From contig JAJNNX010000027.1 in NCBI GenBank assembly GCA_023159155.1, positions 1 through 64,000 on the forward strand: 64,000 nucleotides of DNA. The letters are read 5' to 3'. The notes under the pieces are model-generated. The model ran no database searches. It saw nothing but the letters and a program-made list of their open reading frames with translations, and had not been told where the DNA came from. Below, piece by piece: positions 36,983 to 48,438 of this stretch. The DNA is from Ustulina deusta (Eukaryota; Ascomycota; Sordariomycetes; Xylariales; Xylariaceae). The stretch's first letter is position 1; each line of letters starts with the position of its first letter. Made by a program: the position numbers and the translations under genes.

Positions 36983-37518
36983 CTAAGAAAGGGATTTGAC
37001 GGTGGCGACGATGCAACAGACCCAAGCGCCAAGATCAACAGTAAGGCTCCGCCACACATGCAGCCGCAGCCAGGCTTCAAGCTGCGCGACGTTCTTCTCC
37101 TTCGCGTCTTTTTCGATGGCGTTTACCGAAGGAAGGATCGCAGGGGCGAAAGCTAGATGCGAGACGGCGAGTGAAAGGCCTGGCATGTTAATCCGGCATC
37201 AAGTCCAGAGGTAATGGGATACGTACCAGCAATATACCAGGGAAATGCTCCCTTTTCACGCACGAAGGCACCAGGAGAGTATCGCAAGATGGCGCTACAG
37301 GAGAAGGCCGTGGTCATGAGGAGACCAAGCACTCGTGGCGCCCCTCGAGCGAAGAAAGATGTAAAGTACTTTGGCAGCAGCTGGTTGCTCAGGTTTTTCA
37401 ATTCCTGCTTGCGGAAGAGCGTCATTTGTTCGTATTGATCCCAGGCATACCACAGGGACGAAGTCGACGACATAATCGGGACTAAGTGAAGGAGAACTGG
37501 AAGTCCAGCGGCCGACAT
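36983..37518 (-). CDS. DUF1772-like (anthrone-oxygenase-like) membrane protein
   Basis: Two exons (37227-37518 and 36983-37179) joined across a 47-bp intron give 162 aa: WYIAG splices to LSLAVSHLAFAP in phase. Four hydrophobic stretches are visible, near residues 5-25, 62-82, 90-115 and 142-160. The C-terminal WLRLHVWRS motif, followed by a membrane helix, matches the W..LH..R pattern of the DUF1772 family, which contains anthrone and noranthrone oxygenases of polyketide pathways and many uncharacterised proteins. It lies between the two rhodopsin-domain paralogues, divergent from the second. No anthraquinone-type PKS is nearby, so a biosynthetic role is unsupported. Confidence 0.6.
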
Positions 37519-37904
37519 TGTGGATGAGCAACGGGATCAATTGAGGAGGAGTGGAAATGTCTTGACAACCGTGTTGTGTGACTAAGTAGAGGAGGGTGAA
37601 GGGGGGGATGGAAGAAACTAAGGTGAATGTTGGCTTAAATCTTTGTCCCCATGGGGGTATTTACAGCTAGTCTCTATTTATAATATACTCAGGCCAATGA
37701 AATCATATTAAATCAACAAAGGATCAGTTCTGACGTCGCCAAAATCCTCGAGCTGTACGTGCGGCCCCCCTTGCACCCGGGTCTAGTTGACCAAGAGATC
37801 TCGATATTTTATATTCAATGTTTCCACTCCATATCTACAAGTTACCCAATGTTCAAGTCCTTTCTATTTATTATACATTTCGCAAAAGAAAAACCTCCTT
37901 GAAG
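37519..37904. promoter_or_regulatory. Divergent promoter, DUF1772-like and rhodopsin-domain gene 2
   Basis: The start codons of two divergently transcribed genes are 386 bp apart. No specific binding site could be assigned. Confidence 0.4.
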
Positions 37905-39379
37905 ATGTATAATTCACTCCCAGTCCTGGCAGTTCGGCAAGCAGTTGACTTAAACCAGTCTCTTATCCCGCCTCCCCCTGGCGTGGAATCCAACTTCGCC
38001 AACCCGCCTAATAGGAATACCTTGGGAAAGGCCGTCGACCTAACATCGCTAGTGCTAGCAACTATTTTCTTTCTACTCCGCGTCTTTACTCGCTTCAAAC
38101 TGCGCAGCAGGATTAACGTTGTTGACGGTAATATGGCTTTTCATGATTCCCGCCTCTATTGCCTAACGCTAATATCACTTCTGACATAGTCCTTTCAACT
38201 CTAGCATTTGTACGTATCATGGCGGTCGTGTTATTAATGTATCTTCGGAACAAAATTTATACTAATCGCTGATGGCGTAGATTCTTTGGGTACCTTACGT
38301 CTACATTAACTATCGTTTGACGTATTCGGGCGGCTACTTTGTTCATACTTGGGACATACGTCTTCGAGACCTCCCAGACTTTCAATATGTATGTTCTGTT
38401 CGTGCTCTATGCCAACTTTGAGTCCATGGGCATATGGTAACTGAATCCCTCTTTAGGTCATTTTCGTAGCGAGTGTTTTATATATTCCTATTCTTTCTAT
38501 TGTTAAAGTTGCAATATTGGCAGAGTGGGCTCATATATTCGTTCCGCGAGGCACTCGAAATAGCTTCTGGTGGGCATGCCATGTTGCTATCGCTGTTGTT
38601 GCCACTTGGGGGATTCTGGCTCTCATTCTGCTCAACGTCAATTGTACTCCGTTTGAGGCTAATTGGAACATTCTGCTCCCCGGAGGCTTCTGTCGGTTCA
38701 GTTTTCCGGCGTTGACCTTGTCGTCAGCGATTATTAATTTCGTCCTCGACCTTGTCCCACTGATTCTCCCACAGAGGATTATTTGGTCCTTGAATATGTC
38801 GCGGTCTAAGAAAATAGGAGTGTCGCTCGTGTTTGCTGTTGGGTTGTTGTATGTCGTCGCCCTAATAACAACGACGGCAAGTGTAATAACTAATGAACAA
38901 TCAACAGGGGAGTTATAGCAGCACTCATTCGAGTAGTCCTCGCGGCCCAATTTGTTTCAGCGGCTGACCAAGTTTACTTTGTCTCGCAGGTGGGACTCTT
39001 GGCTCTTACCGAAATAACAACTGGATTTCTAGTGTTATGTACACCGTCCATTCCAAAGGCTTTTGACTCGATTGTCTCGGTACCAGGTTTCTCCTCTCTA
39101 CGCTCCTGGTTTTCCCGATATAAAGATTCGAAATCAAGCCATAGATCGTCCTTGTCACATACTGCCCATATTTCAGCAGCATCTAAGTCGGGCCGGTACC
39201 AAGAAGTCGAAGAGCTGCCGCTGACAGATATTCAACAAAGTAAGACGGAAGGAACCCAACATGGACGAGGAATTACACGAGAGGTTCATTTTACCGCGAC
39301 CACCGAGTTTACCAGCCAAGCAGATGTTGGCAATGAGCAATATAACAGCCAATACCCGTGGACCCGTGATCCCGTTTAG
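37905..39379 (+). CDS. Fungal rhodopsin-domain (SAT4/PTH11-like) membrane protein 2
   Basis: Five exons (37905-38127, 38190-38209, 38281-38388, 38457-38848, 38908-39379) give 404 aa. The three internal exons are 20, 108 and 392 nt, exactly as in the gene at 33088, and the proteins align throughout: a WDIRL block before exon 4, AEWAHIFVPRG versus LEWVDIFVPQG, NCTPFEANW versus NCTPFEGNW, and LPQRIIWSL versus LSQKVIWSL. The two are therefore paralogues. Seven membrane segments are expected. The N-terminus starts MYNSLPVLAVRQAVDLN. The C-terminal tail is longer than in paralogue 1 and rich in Ser, Glu and Thr, which may be a phosphorylation-prone cytosolic domain. Function unknown. Confidence 0.87.
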
Positions 39380-40322
39380 ATCAGAATATAGCAGGAACAA
39401 TAAGAAGAGCGGGAGTTATTTGGTGACATGTTCATTGAATAAAGTATATATTGTTGAAACCTAGTTCTAGTTAGTTGTCTTTGCGAGTTGATGTGATACA
39501 ACGATGTATTTACTTTTGCGAGAGTCTAAACCTTGATCAACTATTATATGTATGGGGTGATGAGATATTGCTTCTATCACTATATTTATCCTTTTTTCCT
39601 TCTCTAAAAGTGCGCTGCCTTATCACCCTCTCCTGGCAGACAGTCAAAGGCTCGGAGCCCGGATAATACAATTCATCACAGTGGCTACTATACCATTCGT
39701 CCTATACAGTTGGAAAAAAAAGGGGGAGGGGGGGGGGGAGATCTAGTTAATCACATGATCTTTAGAACACTGCAACAAAAGATCACTGACATAGGTATTA
39801 TACTAAATAGACCTTGGACTATAATACTGCCCCTTTTCTCACTCTGCAACACCAGCCCCTACAAAAACTCACCCCGTTCGTGCTCCAATCTTGTCGGCGC
39901 AATTTTACGGACAGGCTGCGGCGCGGCCCGGTTGTGCACTCGGTTAGACAGTTTGCCATCAGATAAACAGAGCCAAAGGCTAGCGCCAATATGTTTCGAG
40001 CCTGGTGTTATCGTCACATGAAATAAGCACTGTCCCTTGTAGCTCCCCACAGTATCTGAATAGCGACGCTATAAGCGCTGTGGCTTTGCCCTGTACCAGC
40101 TAGCAACCCAGGTCGCTTCGATGTCTTGGCACCGTGCAGCGACAACAACATGCATCCCGATTTTCCAAATCTCGTCCTCGTTGTCGGTCCCAGCAGCAAT
40201 CAGGTATAGACCAACGTCAAGGCGGGTACCCGAACTCGGCAACCGTCTACTCTTCCTCTCGGCGTCGGCGGCGCTCGAATAGAGATATTGCCGTGTGTTG
40301 TTTCGCGGCGCTCGTCGAAGCC
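39380..40322. other. Upstream region of the NLR gene
   Basis: No gene is supported. A purine tract of A then G bases lies at 39712-39741. The last 300 bp become GC-rich toward the start codon at 40323. Confidence 0.5.
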
Positions 40323-43300
40323 ATGCCTTCGAAATACAGTCTGAAGGGGCGGCTGAAGAAGGAATGGGACGAGGCCGTTGGGCACCGCACAGCCTCGGCG
40401 GCGCCAACAGGTACGCTGTCACTCGGCTGTGTACTACGAGCCCTCGCATAACCCGGATTTCCCAGCAGATCATCGGCCGGCCGAGTCAAAAGAGCCTGCG
40501 ATGGTCGCCACAAAGCCACGCGCGCTTCCCTCGCCGTCCGCCGCCGCCCCTCGCATAGCCCGGCCTGGCGCAGAGGCGAGACCAGCAGACCATTACCAGC
40601 CTGTTGCAGCAGCACCACAACTCCCGTGCCCGGCCACACCCGTCGAATCTCTACCCATGCCAGCCCTGACCGAGCCCATTGAACCATCGGCCCGAGCCCT
40701 TTCCGTATCCGAGGAACTATGGAACGCCGCCTACGACGGCCTTGAAGCGGCCGAGGCAGAGCTCGTCGGCTCGTACGTGAAAACTCTCGAGCAAATTCTC
40801 GGAGGCGAGACCGGCGAACCCTCTCCCACCGACCGCTTGGCTGAGATGAAAGATCCTATTAAGCGGCAAAAACACATGAGGGAATTGGTTCGCAGAGGTC
40901 AAGACAGAATATCAAACGTTTCCAAGATAACGACCAAAGTGGGCGAGATTGCCGACTTTATCCTATCCTCCAAGGGAATAGTCAGCCTGACCCTTCAGAA
41001 TGTGCCACAAGCTGCGCCAGCTGCGCTTCCATGGGCCGGTGTGTGCCTTGGGCTAGAAGTACGCAAACGTCATTGGAACGTTGTTACCCCAGCTCTGCTG
41101 ACAGTCCGTCTAGATACTCCGGAAACCTGCCCAAGCGACGAAATCCAACCTCGAAGGTATCGCCCACGTCATCTCCAGAATGGATTGGTACTGCGCCTTG
41201 ACCGAACTTCTCCTGAACAAAACCAACATTGCCGATGGTAACGATTTCCAGGCAGTCTTATGCCAGCTGGAAGGGAGGATAATCGAGCTCTACAAAGCTC
41301 TTCTTCTGTATCAGATGAAGAGCGTCCGTTCGTACTATCGCAACCAAGGTGCCCGCTTCCTTCGCGACATTGTGTGTTTGGATGATTGGGAGAGTGATAT
41401 CAACCTCATCAAAAGGATTGAAACTACTCTTCAGGCCGATGCCGGCCAGTACTACCAAGAACATGCAAAGATTTCTCTTAACGAGCTTGTTAGTCAGGCC
41501 AATACGCTGACCACGCTGCTCGGCAATATCCAACAGGACATTCAGAGCTTCATCTTGCAACAAAAGCTCGCCAGTAGAGACGAAACCGAGTCAAACTGCC
41601 GCAAAGACCTCCGCGTTGTCGACCCAGAAGATGATATGAAGCGGATCGAGAACAACAAAGATGAGCTGCTCGATGACGCATACAAGTGGATCTTTGAAAC
41701 ATCCGAATACATAATGTTTAGCAACTGGGAAGATGGCGGATTTGAATCCCCACAGCGCCAGGTACTTTGGCTGAAGGGGTACGCTGGCACGGGGAAAACG
41801 ATGCTAATGATCGGGCTCATTCGCCAGTTCTCCAATCAATCTGCCGCCCTAGCACCAGCGCTATCGTTTTTCTTTTGTCAAGGTACAGATACCAAACTCA
41901 ACAATGCCACGGCCGTTCTCCGTTCCTTGATCTGGCTTCTACTTCTCCAGCAGCCACATCTTATATCACATTTGCTTCAAAAGTACAAAGATTCAGGGGC
42001 TAGTCTCTTCAATGACTCGAACAGCTTTTACGCTTTATCGACCGTGTTTCAGAACATGCTAAGTGACACTCGACTCTCGCCTGTATATTTTGCCGTTGAC
42101 GCACTTGATGAATGTTCAGAAGGCCGGGTGGATCTTGTCAAACTCATCTCGACTACCCTCGCTCTCTCCAAGAAGGTGAAGTGGCTGCTCTCTAGTCGCC
42201 CGGAAGTTGACGTTCTTACTGAACTCAAGACCTCCGAGACCTTGGTCGAGCTAGATACTCAACATTTGGAAGTTCCTGTCAGGGTATACATCCAGCACAA
42301 ACTCAAAATCCTTGAGGGCAAAAAGGGTTACAGCAATAAAATCTTGACAGACGTCTCAGATATTGTCCACCAACGAGCCGGAAATACTTTTTTGTGGGTG
42401 GCCCTGGCATTCAAAGCCCTCGGGAGAAAACATGGGGAGTACGCTGTCGAGCTTATCTCGGAGATGCCCCCTGGGCTATCAGACCTATACCGGCACATGA
42501 TGACCAGGATTGAGAACAGCGAGGAAATAAAGCCACAAGATTGTAAGAAAGTTTTGAAGGCTGCGTGCCTTGCATTCCGCCCGCTTCGCCTCTCCGAGCT
42601 CACTCTAGTGACCGGTTTGTCGCCCAGCCTCACGAAAAGTGCCGTTGAAGAATGTGGCTCCTTTGTCACAATAACTGGAGAAACAGTCAACCTAATCCAC
42701 CAATCTGCCAAAGATTATCTGAGAGATAAATACAACGTTGAGCTTGATCCGGCTGGGGTAGCGGAAGGACATATGAACGTTATCGAGCGCTCTCTCAACG
42801 CAATATCTTCGCTGGAAAGGAATATCTATAAGCTCGATTTTGGCTTCAAACTAGAGGATATGACACCCCCTAATCCAGATCCGTTAGCTCCGCTACGATA
42901 CTCTTGTGTTTACTGGATCGACCATCTGTGCTCCCTGGACAACGAAACCCCCGGGTGCCTGAAAACTCTAATGATGGAAATGTTGAAATTTCTAAAGAAA
43001 GGCTTCCTCCGTTGGCTCGAGAGCCTGTCGCTCCTAGGAAAAGTTGAAGGTGGGCTGCTGTCGATGAAGAAACTTGTACATTTTGTCCAGGTGTGTAGTA
43101 TACGTTCTCAACGCTATGATCCCGTCCAGCCACTAAATGCTACTAGTCCCAAACGAACGTGGACTCTACTCTTGTTGAATTCGTGAAAGATGCAGACAGG
43201 TTTTTCCTTAGTCATAGAGAAATTATCGAACATGCCCCGATGCAGACATACGGCTCCGCACTAGTGTTTAGTCCTACTATGAGTAAGGTTAGAAATCAAT

Positions 43301-44937
43301 ACTGGGACGAAAGGCGACCATTGGTCGAAATACTAGTAGGTGCTGAAGAGCACTGGGGCACGCATCAGCAGACGCTCGAGGATAACAGTTGGGTCAACGC
43401 AATAGCATTTTCGCCGGACGGCAAGACCCTTGCTTCGGCTTCGGTCCTTGGGACAATCCGGCTATGGGATGCTGTGACAGGTACGCGCCGCCAGACGCTC
43501 GGGAAGCATAGCAGTGCTGTTGACGCGGTAGCGTTCTCACCGGATGGTAAGGCACTCGCGTCAGGCTTAAGGGACGGTATAATCCAGCTCTGGGATGTGG
43601 CGACCAGTGTGTGCCGACAGACGCTCGAGGGGCATACCACGAGTGTTACCGCAGTAGTGTTCTCGCGCGATGGTAAGACGCTTGCGTCGGCTTCAGATGA
43701 TAATACAGTCCAACTTTGGGACACGGCAACAGGTGTGCGCAGGCAGACGTTCCAGGGACATAGCAGATCTGTCAATGCGATAGCTTTTTCGCCGGACGGC
43801 AAGACTCTAGCTTCGGCTTCAGAGGATATGACGATCCAGCTATGGGACACCGTAACCGGTGTGAGCCGGCGGACGCTTGAGGGGGTCGATAAGTTTAAGA
43901 CGGTAGCATTCTCGCCAAACGGCAACACGCTTGCATCGGGTTTTTTGTCTTCTTGGATGATTCAGCTCTGGGATATAGCGACTGGTGTGTGCCGACAGAC
44001 ACTCGAGGGGCATACTGAAGGGGTTAACGCAGTAGTGTTCTCGCCTGACGGTAAGACGCTTGCATCAGTTTCAAACGATCAAACAGTCCGGCTTTGGGAT
44101 ATAACAGCTACCCCGCCAAACAGCAGAACGTTTGAAGGGCATATACACTCTGTTTATTCAGCAGCGTTCTCACCAGATGGTAAAATACTCGCATCGGCCT
44201 CCAGTGATAAGACAGTCAGGCTCTGGGATATAACAGCTATCTTGCCAAAGAGCAAAACGGTTGAAGGGCATTCTGGTTGGATCACTATGTTAAGGTTTTC
44301 GCCGGACGGTAAAATGCTTGCGTCAGCCGCAGACGATAAAATAGTCCGGCTCTGGGATACAACGGCTACCTCGCCAAGTAACAAAACGCTTGGAGAGTAT
44401 ACTGGAGTGATTCAAGCTACTGCATTCTCACCGGATGGTAAAATGTTTGCGCTGGCCTCAACCGATAGAATAGTCTGGCTCTGGGATATGACAGCTACCT
44501 CGCCAAGCAGCAAAACGCTTGGAGAGGGTCCTCGAGGGGTTAATACGATTAAGTTCTCGCCGGACGGCAAATTTCTCCAGTTGACCGCTGACAAATCGGT
44601 CTGGTATTGGGATATAGTGAGCGGTGACTGTCTTGAAGCTATCGACACAGATACATCTATTCACCCTGCGATGCACGGTAGTTTTTCCGGAAGGGATGGT
44701 CCCCACGTGGGAAATCAACCAACAGATCATTCCCGGCCTGGCCAATCTCACCGTACTAACCATATCTATACGGTTAGTACAAGGTCCTGGATAGTTTTGG
44801 ACGGTAAGGACCTGCTCTGGTTACCAGTAGGCTGTCGCCCAATAACGGGGGAACAGAGAACTGTGCTTGGGTCTAATGTAGCAATTGGCAATGAGAACGG
44901 AAACGTTTTTATTATGCGATTTCTAGAAAACTGCTAA
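40323..44937 (+). CDS. NWD-type STAND/NLR protein: NACHT plus ten WD40 repeats
   Basis: Four exons (40323-40410, 40466-41058, 41114-43090, 43147-44937) join in phase across three 55-56-bp introns to give 1482 aa. The N-terminus is a short basic helix (SKYSLKGRLKKEW) and a Pro/Ala-rich linker. The NWD N-terminal domain starts near residue 114 (LWNAAYDGLE) and includes SRMDWY. The NACHT ATPase has Walker A GYAGTGKT (449-456), Walker B VDALDE (555-560) and the WLLSSRPE sensor. A winged-helix-like region follows. Ten WD40 repeats of about 42 residues fill 960-1384, then a conserved C-terminal cap. Architecture matches HET-E/HET-D-like signal-transducing ATPases that control fungal heterokaryon incompatibility and are likened to animal and plant immune receptors. 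No HET, PNP or other effector domain is fused; the N-terminal effector role is unknown. No frame break was seen. Confidence 0.9.
43360..44640 (+). repeat. Coding tandem array of ten 42-codon WD40 units
   Basis: Each unit is about 126 bp and contains FSPDGK, LAS and LWD blocks. Units 1-5 end in a TATG-like turn followed by CRQTLEG or similar. Units 6-9 instead carry an ITATxPxSK junction. Unit 5 is shortened and lacks the usual GH. The codons of the FSPDGK block are nearly identical among units, suggesting recent duplication or conversion. Residues just after GH differ in almost every unit. Confidence 0.85.
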
Positions 44938-46059
44938 GGGGTATTTTCACAGAGTAGATCCATAGACCTGAATATAGTCAAGTTGGTAATGTTTGAGGCT
45001 TAAAAGACCGATTCATTGATTTCCAGGCTACAGTAGCCAAACCTTGAAGGAGGTTCTTTACTTGTGAGGTTAGACGACAGGAAAACAGCCTAGGAATGAG
45101 ACCGATCTCTCGTGAAGTATACCATGGTTTGGTGGTCAAATTTGCCGAACAGTGTTGTGAGGAGGAATATAGATGAGGGGGCGTTGGTGACGCCTTGGAT
45201 ATTCAGAGGAAAGTTATAGAACGAGATTCCATTGGCAAGAGACAGGTAGCTGAAAATAGGAAACAGATGCGCCCTCGGCAATCAAGAATGCCTTCAACAA
45301 GGGTGGAATGCCGGCCGCGAAGGCCAACCAACCCCTTTCATTGCTGTGCTTGCCGCGAGGCTTATCACGTAGGTTCTTGTACACTATCTAAGTCCGCAGC
45401 GTCATATCGTTTCCCACTTGTAGTGTAGCAAGGACAGTTTGCTAGCCACGTTTTACTCACCACTTTTCCTAGCGGGCTGAGCATTCAATGTCGTATCACA
45501 CAAGTATACTGTAGCCATGGACAGACTTTTCTTTCTGTCGGCGAACTAGAACCAACGTAAAGCGTAGAGTAGCCATCAAAAACAGTACCCGATGCATCGT
45601 ACACACTGTTTATTCAACATTTACGGAGCCAGAAGTCGGCATCTAAATATACAACACACGGTTCCTTTTTCCTTTTGGCCCCCTTCCACACAGGAGCCCA
45701 AGCAAGAGAAAAAAACCAGGGACCGTAGCTACCTTGTGAAGCCACCGCAACTGAAATTTGTAGAAGCATATTAATTCCCCTAGGTTGGGCTGAGGAGGTC
45801 CGATCGTCCCGGAGACATTCGTAAGAGAACATCAGCGTAACATTCTCATCATCCTATTTTCGAAGGGGAAATCGGACGTAATTAGCAGATGCGTATTGAG
45901 AAGCATTCAAACACGAAAAACGTGGGAGAAAAATGAACATGAATGTTTCCTCACTTGGTTCGGAGTCTGCCGCAAAAGGGGCAAGAGGTTGGGATCCTAT
46001 GCGTTGGTCTAAGCCCGGGTATATATGATCTCGCAATGTTTTCGGGGACGTATTTGCGA
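44938..46059. other. Intergenic stretch with no supported gene
   Basis: Only short frames without recognisable domains occur. This is the 3' flank of both the NLR gene and the reverse-strand Cys-rich candidate. Confidence 0.45.
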
Positions 46060-46677
46060 TTAGCACCAGCAAACCGGCTCGTCGTGACTTCCATCCTCGC
46101 GGCTTTCTCCTCCTACGCATCGTAGGCTTACGCTTCGAAGGCCTTGAGCGATTGTGGCTTGGCCGGCGTTGCACTTGTATATGATTCGGAACTTGAATTT
46201 CTCGCACCATCCGTTGGTGTCGTAACAACTTTCTGTCATCATACTGTGTCCGTACGGCGTGTTGTTAGTTCATATCTCCTATGTGGAACTGAGTGGTAGT
46301 TTCTTGTGTAATGCAGGCACTTACATATGATACCTTGGCCGAGCCTTGCCCCCCTTGAGACAAGCGACGCAGTATTCGCTGCATGAAGTAGTAGTAAGTG
46401 GGTAGAATTGCCGTACCCATGTGCATTCTTCTCTGTGATCCTGCCAGATGTTGCTGCGGTTTGGGATTTCGTAGGTAGTGTTACGGGAACCACAAATAAG
46501 ATCTGTACCCTCTACGGGCAGTGCCGTATTCGTGGCAGAGAGGCTACTTACGCGGCCAAGGGCAGATGCTAAGAGGATAATTAAAGCCAACATCGTCAGC
46601 AATGATAGAAGTGCTTTAATATATTTTACGGTTGCTTCGTACCAGGATGCAACACTAACTTGACAAGAGAAGCTCAT
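46060..46677 (-). CDS. Candidate small Cys-rich secreted or signal-anchored protein
   Basis: Two open segments (46325-46677 and 46060-46243) join in phase across an 81-bp intron with a strong GTAAGT donor, a CTAAC branch site and a CAG acceptor, giving 178 aa. Residues about 20-42 (ALLSLLTMLALIILLASALG) form a hydrophobic helix that could be a signal peptide or anchor. The remainder holds about ten cysteines in pairs and clusters (CSEYCVAC in exon 1, VCWC at the C-terminus). I recognise no family. The balance of a hydrophobic N-terminus and many cysteines is typical of fungal secreted effectors or antimicrobial-like proteins, but that is inference. An alternative donor nearby also keeps the frame. 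Confidence 0.4.
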
Positions 46678-47836
46678 GGGAAGGGAAATACGTAGGGGAA
46701 TTAGCCCCCTGTTTTAATAGAGGTAATATTGTTTACTTGGAGATACGAAGAAAGAACCTTCGTATACGTGAATGAGCAGCATTTAATAAGTAGTTAAGAA
46801 AGCGAATGCCCTGACGCCTTCCAACCTATGAAATGTTCCTTCCCTCGTTCAAACGGGAAATATTATCTACCAACACGATTATAAATATCTGACTATTCAT
46901 ATTCGCAGGAAATTTACACACTCTACTCAAAAATGACAAGCCCGGCTAATTTAAAATTTCGTGGTAGAAGGAACTACTGTGAAGCATATTGGCCTGAAGA
47001 CTTTTGATGGACATTGGTAGTGAATATGCCGAAAATATAATGACAGAATCCAATCCGAATATGAGAATTAAGGAGACACCAGAAAAAAAAAAGCACGAGA
47101 ATAGTTAGTCAACTAGACTGGAATAGATAATTCGGAAAATCTCAGGTTACCAAGCCAAGTCCTTTGGTGGCCTAGATGTATTGTTAGGCAAGGCGTCTTT
47201 CTATGAGAGATGTTTAAGCAGCACCTATTCCAAGACTGAATAGGGAAGCATACCGTTGTGTGTGCGAGGTGAATACTGTAAATGACAGAGAAAGGCAGGA
47301 ACGAAGACCGTAAATACCAGCCGATTGTCCCACTGCTGTTGTGGAACATGGCTGGGTGCATTGTATCTGATTGAAACAACCCTAAATAGCAGTTTATTTC
47401 TTTTAATAATACCAAACAGTTGAGAGGCAAGATCCTTTGCCCCCGCCAAAACCTAGGCCAGGAGGTCTAATATGTCTAGGGTAGGTTGACTGACCAGGGA
47501 ACGACTATATATTTTCATGACTATTATTCCCCGAATCCAGATCTGCCTAGTATGCACCCTAAGGAGCCCAGCGACACACATCTAAACAGGCCACCAGGCG
47601 TTGGCCTCCGATCAATGAAGGGGGTTTTAACACAGGTAAGACATTCCTACGGCAACATAAACTCTACGACTCGAATCTCGCATCGTCATAAAGACACATT
47701 CAAGGAGCGTATTGATGTCTTTTCGATCATATCCCATCTCACGCTGACCATCGGCATCGGATCTCTTCACAATCAATCAAGCATGAAAATACAGCGCTAG
47801 ACCACGGCCGGCTGCCCAGAGCCGGCGCGGATCCCC
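46678..47836. other. Intergenic stretch with no supported gene
   Basis: Short frames on both strands lack recognisable domains. No repeat or RNA gene was identified. Confidence 0.45.
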
Positions 47837-48438
47837 TCATTTCTCACCCTGGGCCACGAGCTTGCCGACGACGAGGTACTTGCTGAGGAATCTCTCCTCC
47901 CAGCCCTGCAGGCTCTCCATCTCCTCGGCGCCGAGGCCCTCGAGGGTGTCGAGCGGGCCGTCGAGGTCCTTGGTCAGCATGTCGGCGTCGAAGCTGTGGC
48001 AGGCGAGACCGCGGCTGGCGTCGCGGCCGGCGAAGTTCTCGTAGGGGCCGCCGGGCCCGTAGAAGTTGCGGCCGCTGGTGACGTCGAAGACGCGCCCCCG
48101 CACGGCCATGTACACGGGCATGTTGTTGGTGCCGTTGTAGGGCAGCAGGACGCGCGGGGTGAAGGTGCGGAAGACGACGGCGGGCGGCTCGCGCGGGAGC
48201 GTGGCTTGCGGCGACGGCTTGTAGAGGAGGTAGGCCGTGTACAGCGTGATGGCGGCGAGGATGAGGTTCAGCGGCGTCGCGAGTCTGGCGCTGGGCGGGC
48301 TGTTAGCTATCTCGCTGGGTGCGCGACGGATGCTTGAAGAAGACGAGGAGGAAGAGGAGGAGGAAGAGGGGCGACGAACTAGAGCTCGGCCGTCTCTTTG
48401 CTGGCCTCTTGGACCATGCGTTCCCGGACGTAATCCAT
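47837..48438 (-). CDS. Cytochrome-b5-like heme-binding protein, Dap1/MAPR family
   Basis: The C-terminal 150 codons are clear: a membrane helix (LNLILAAITLYTAYLLY), then RTFTPRVLLPYNG, VRGRVFDVTSGRNFYGPGGPY and FAGRDASRGLA. This is the membrane-associated progesterone receptor (MAPR) fold, in which the second tyrosine of YGPGGPY is the axial heme ligand. Dap1-type proteins sit in the ER membrane and support cytochrome P450s of sterol synthesis. The N-terminus is uncertain. An 80-bp intron (48300-48379) would join a first exon starting MDYVRERMV (48380-48438) in phase, giving 173 aa, but its branch site lies very close to the acceptor. Reading through would instead add a serine run. The domain call is firm; the start is not. 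Confidence 0.8.

Noticed and set aside
43365..43928. A 187-aa reverse-strand ORF opposite the WD40 array
   Set aside because: It is the antisense shadow of the repetitive WD40 codons, with a matching 42-residue periodicity.
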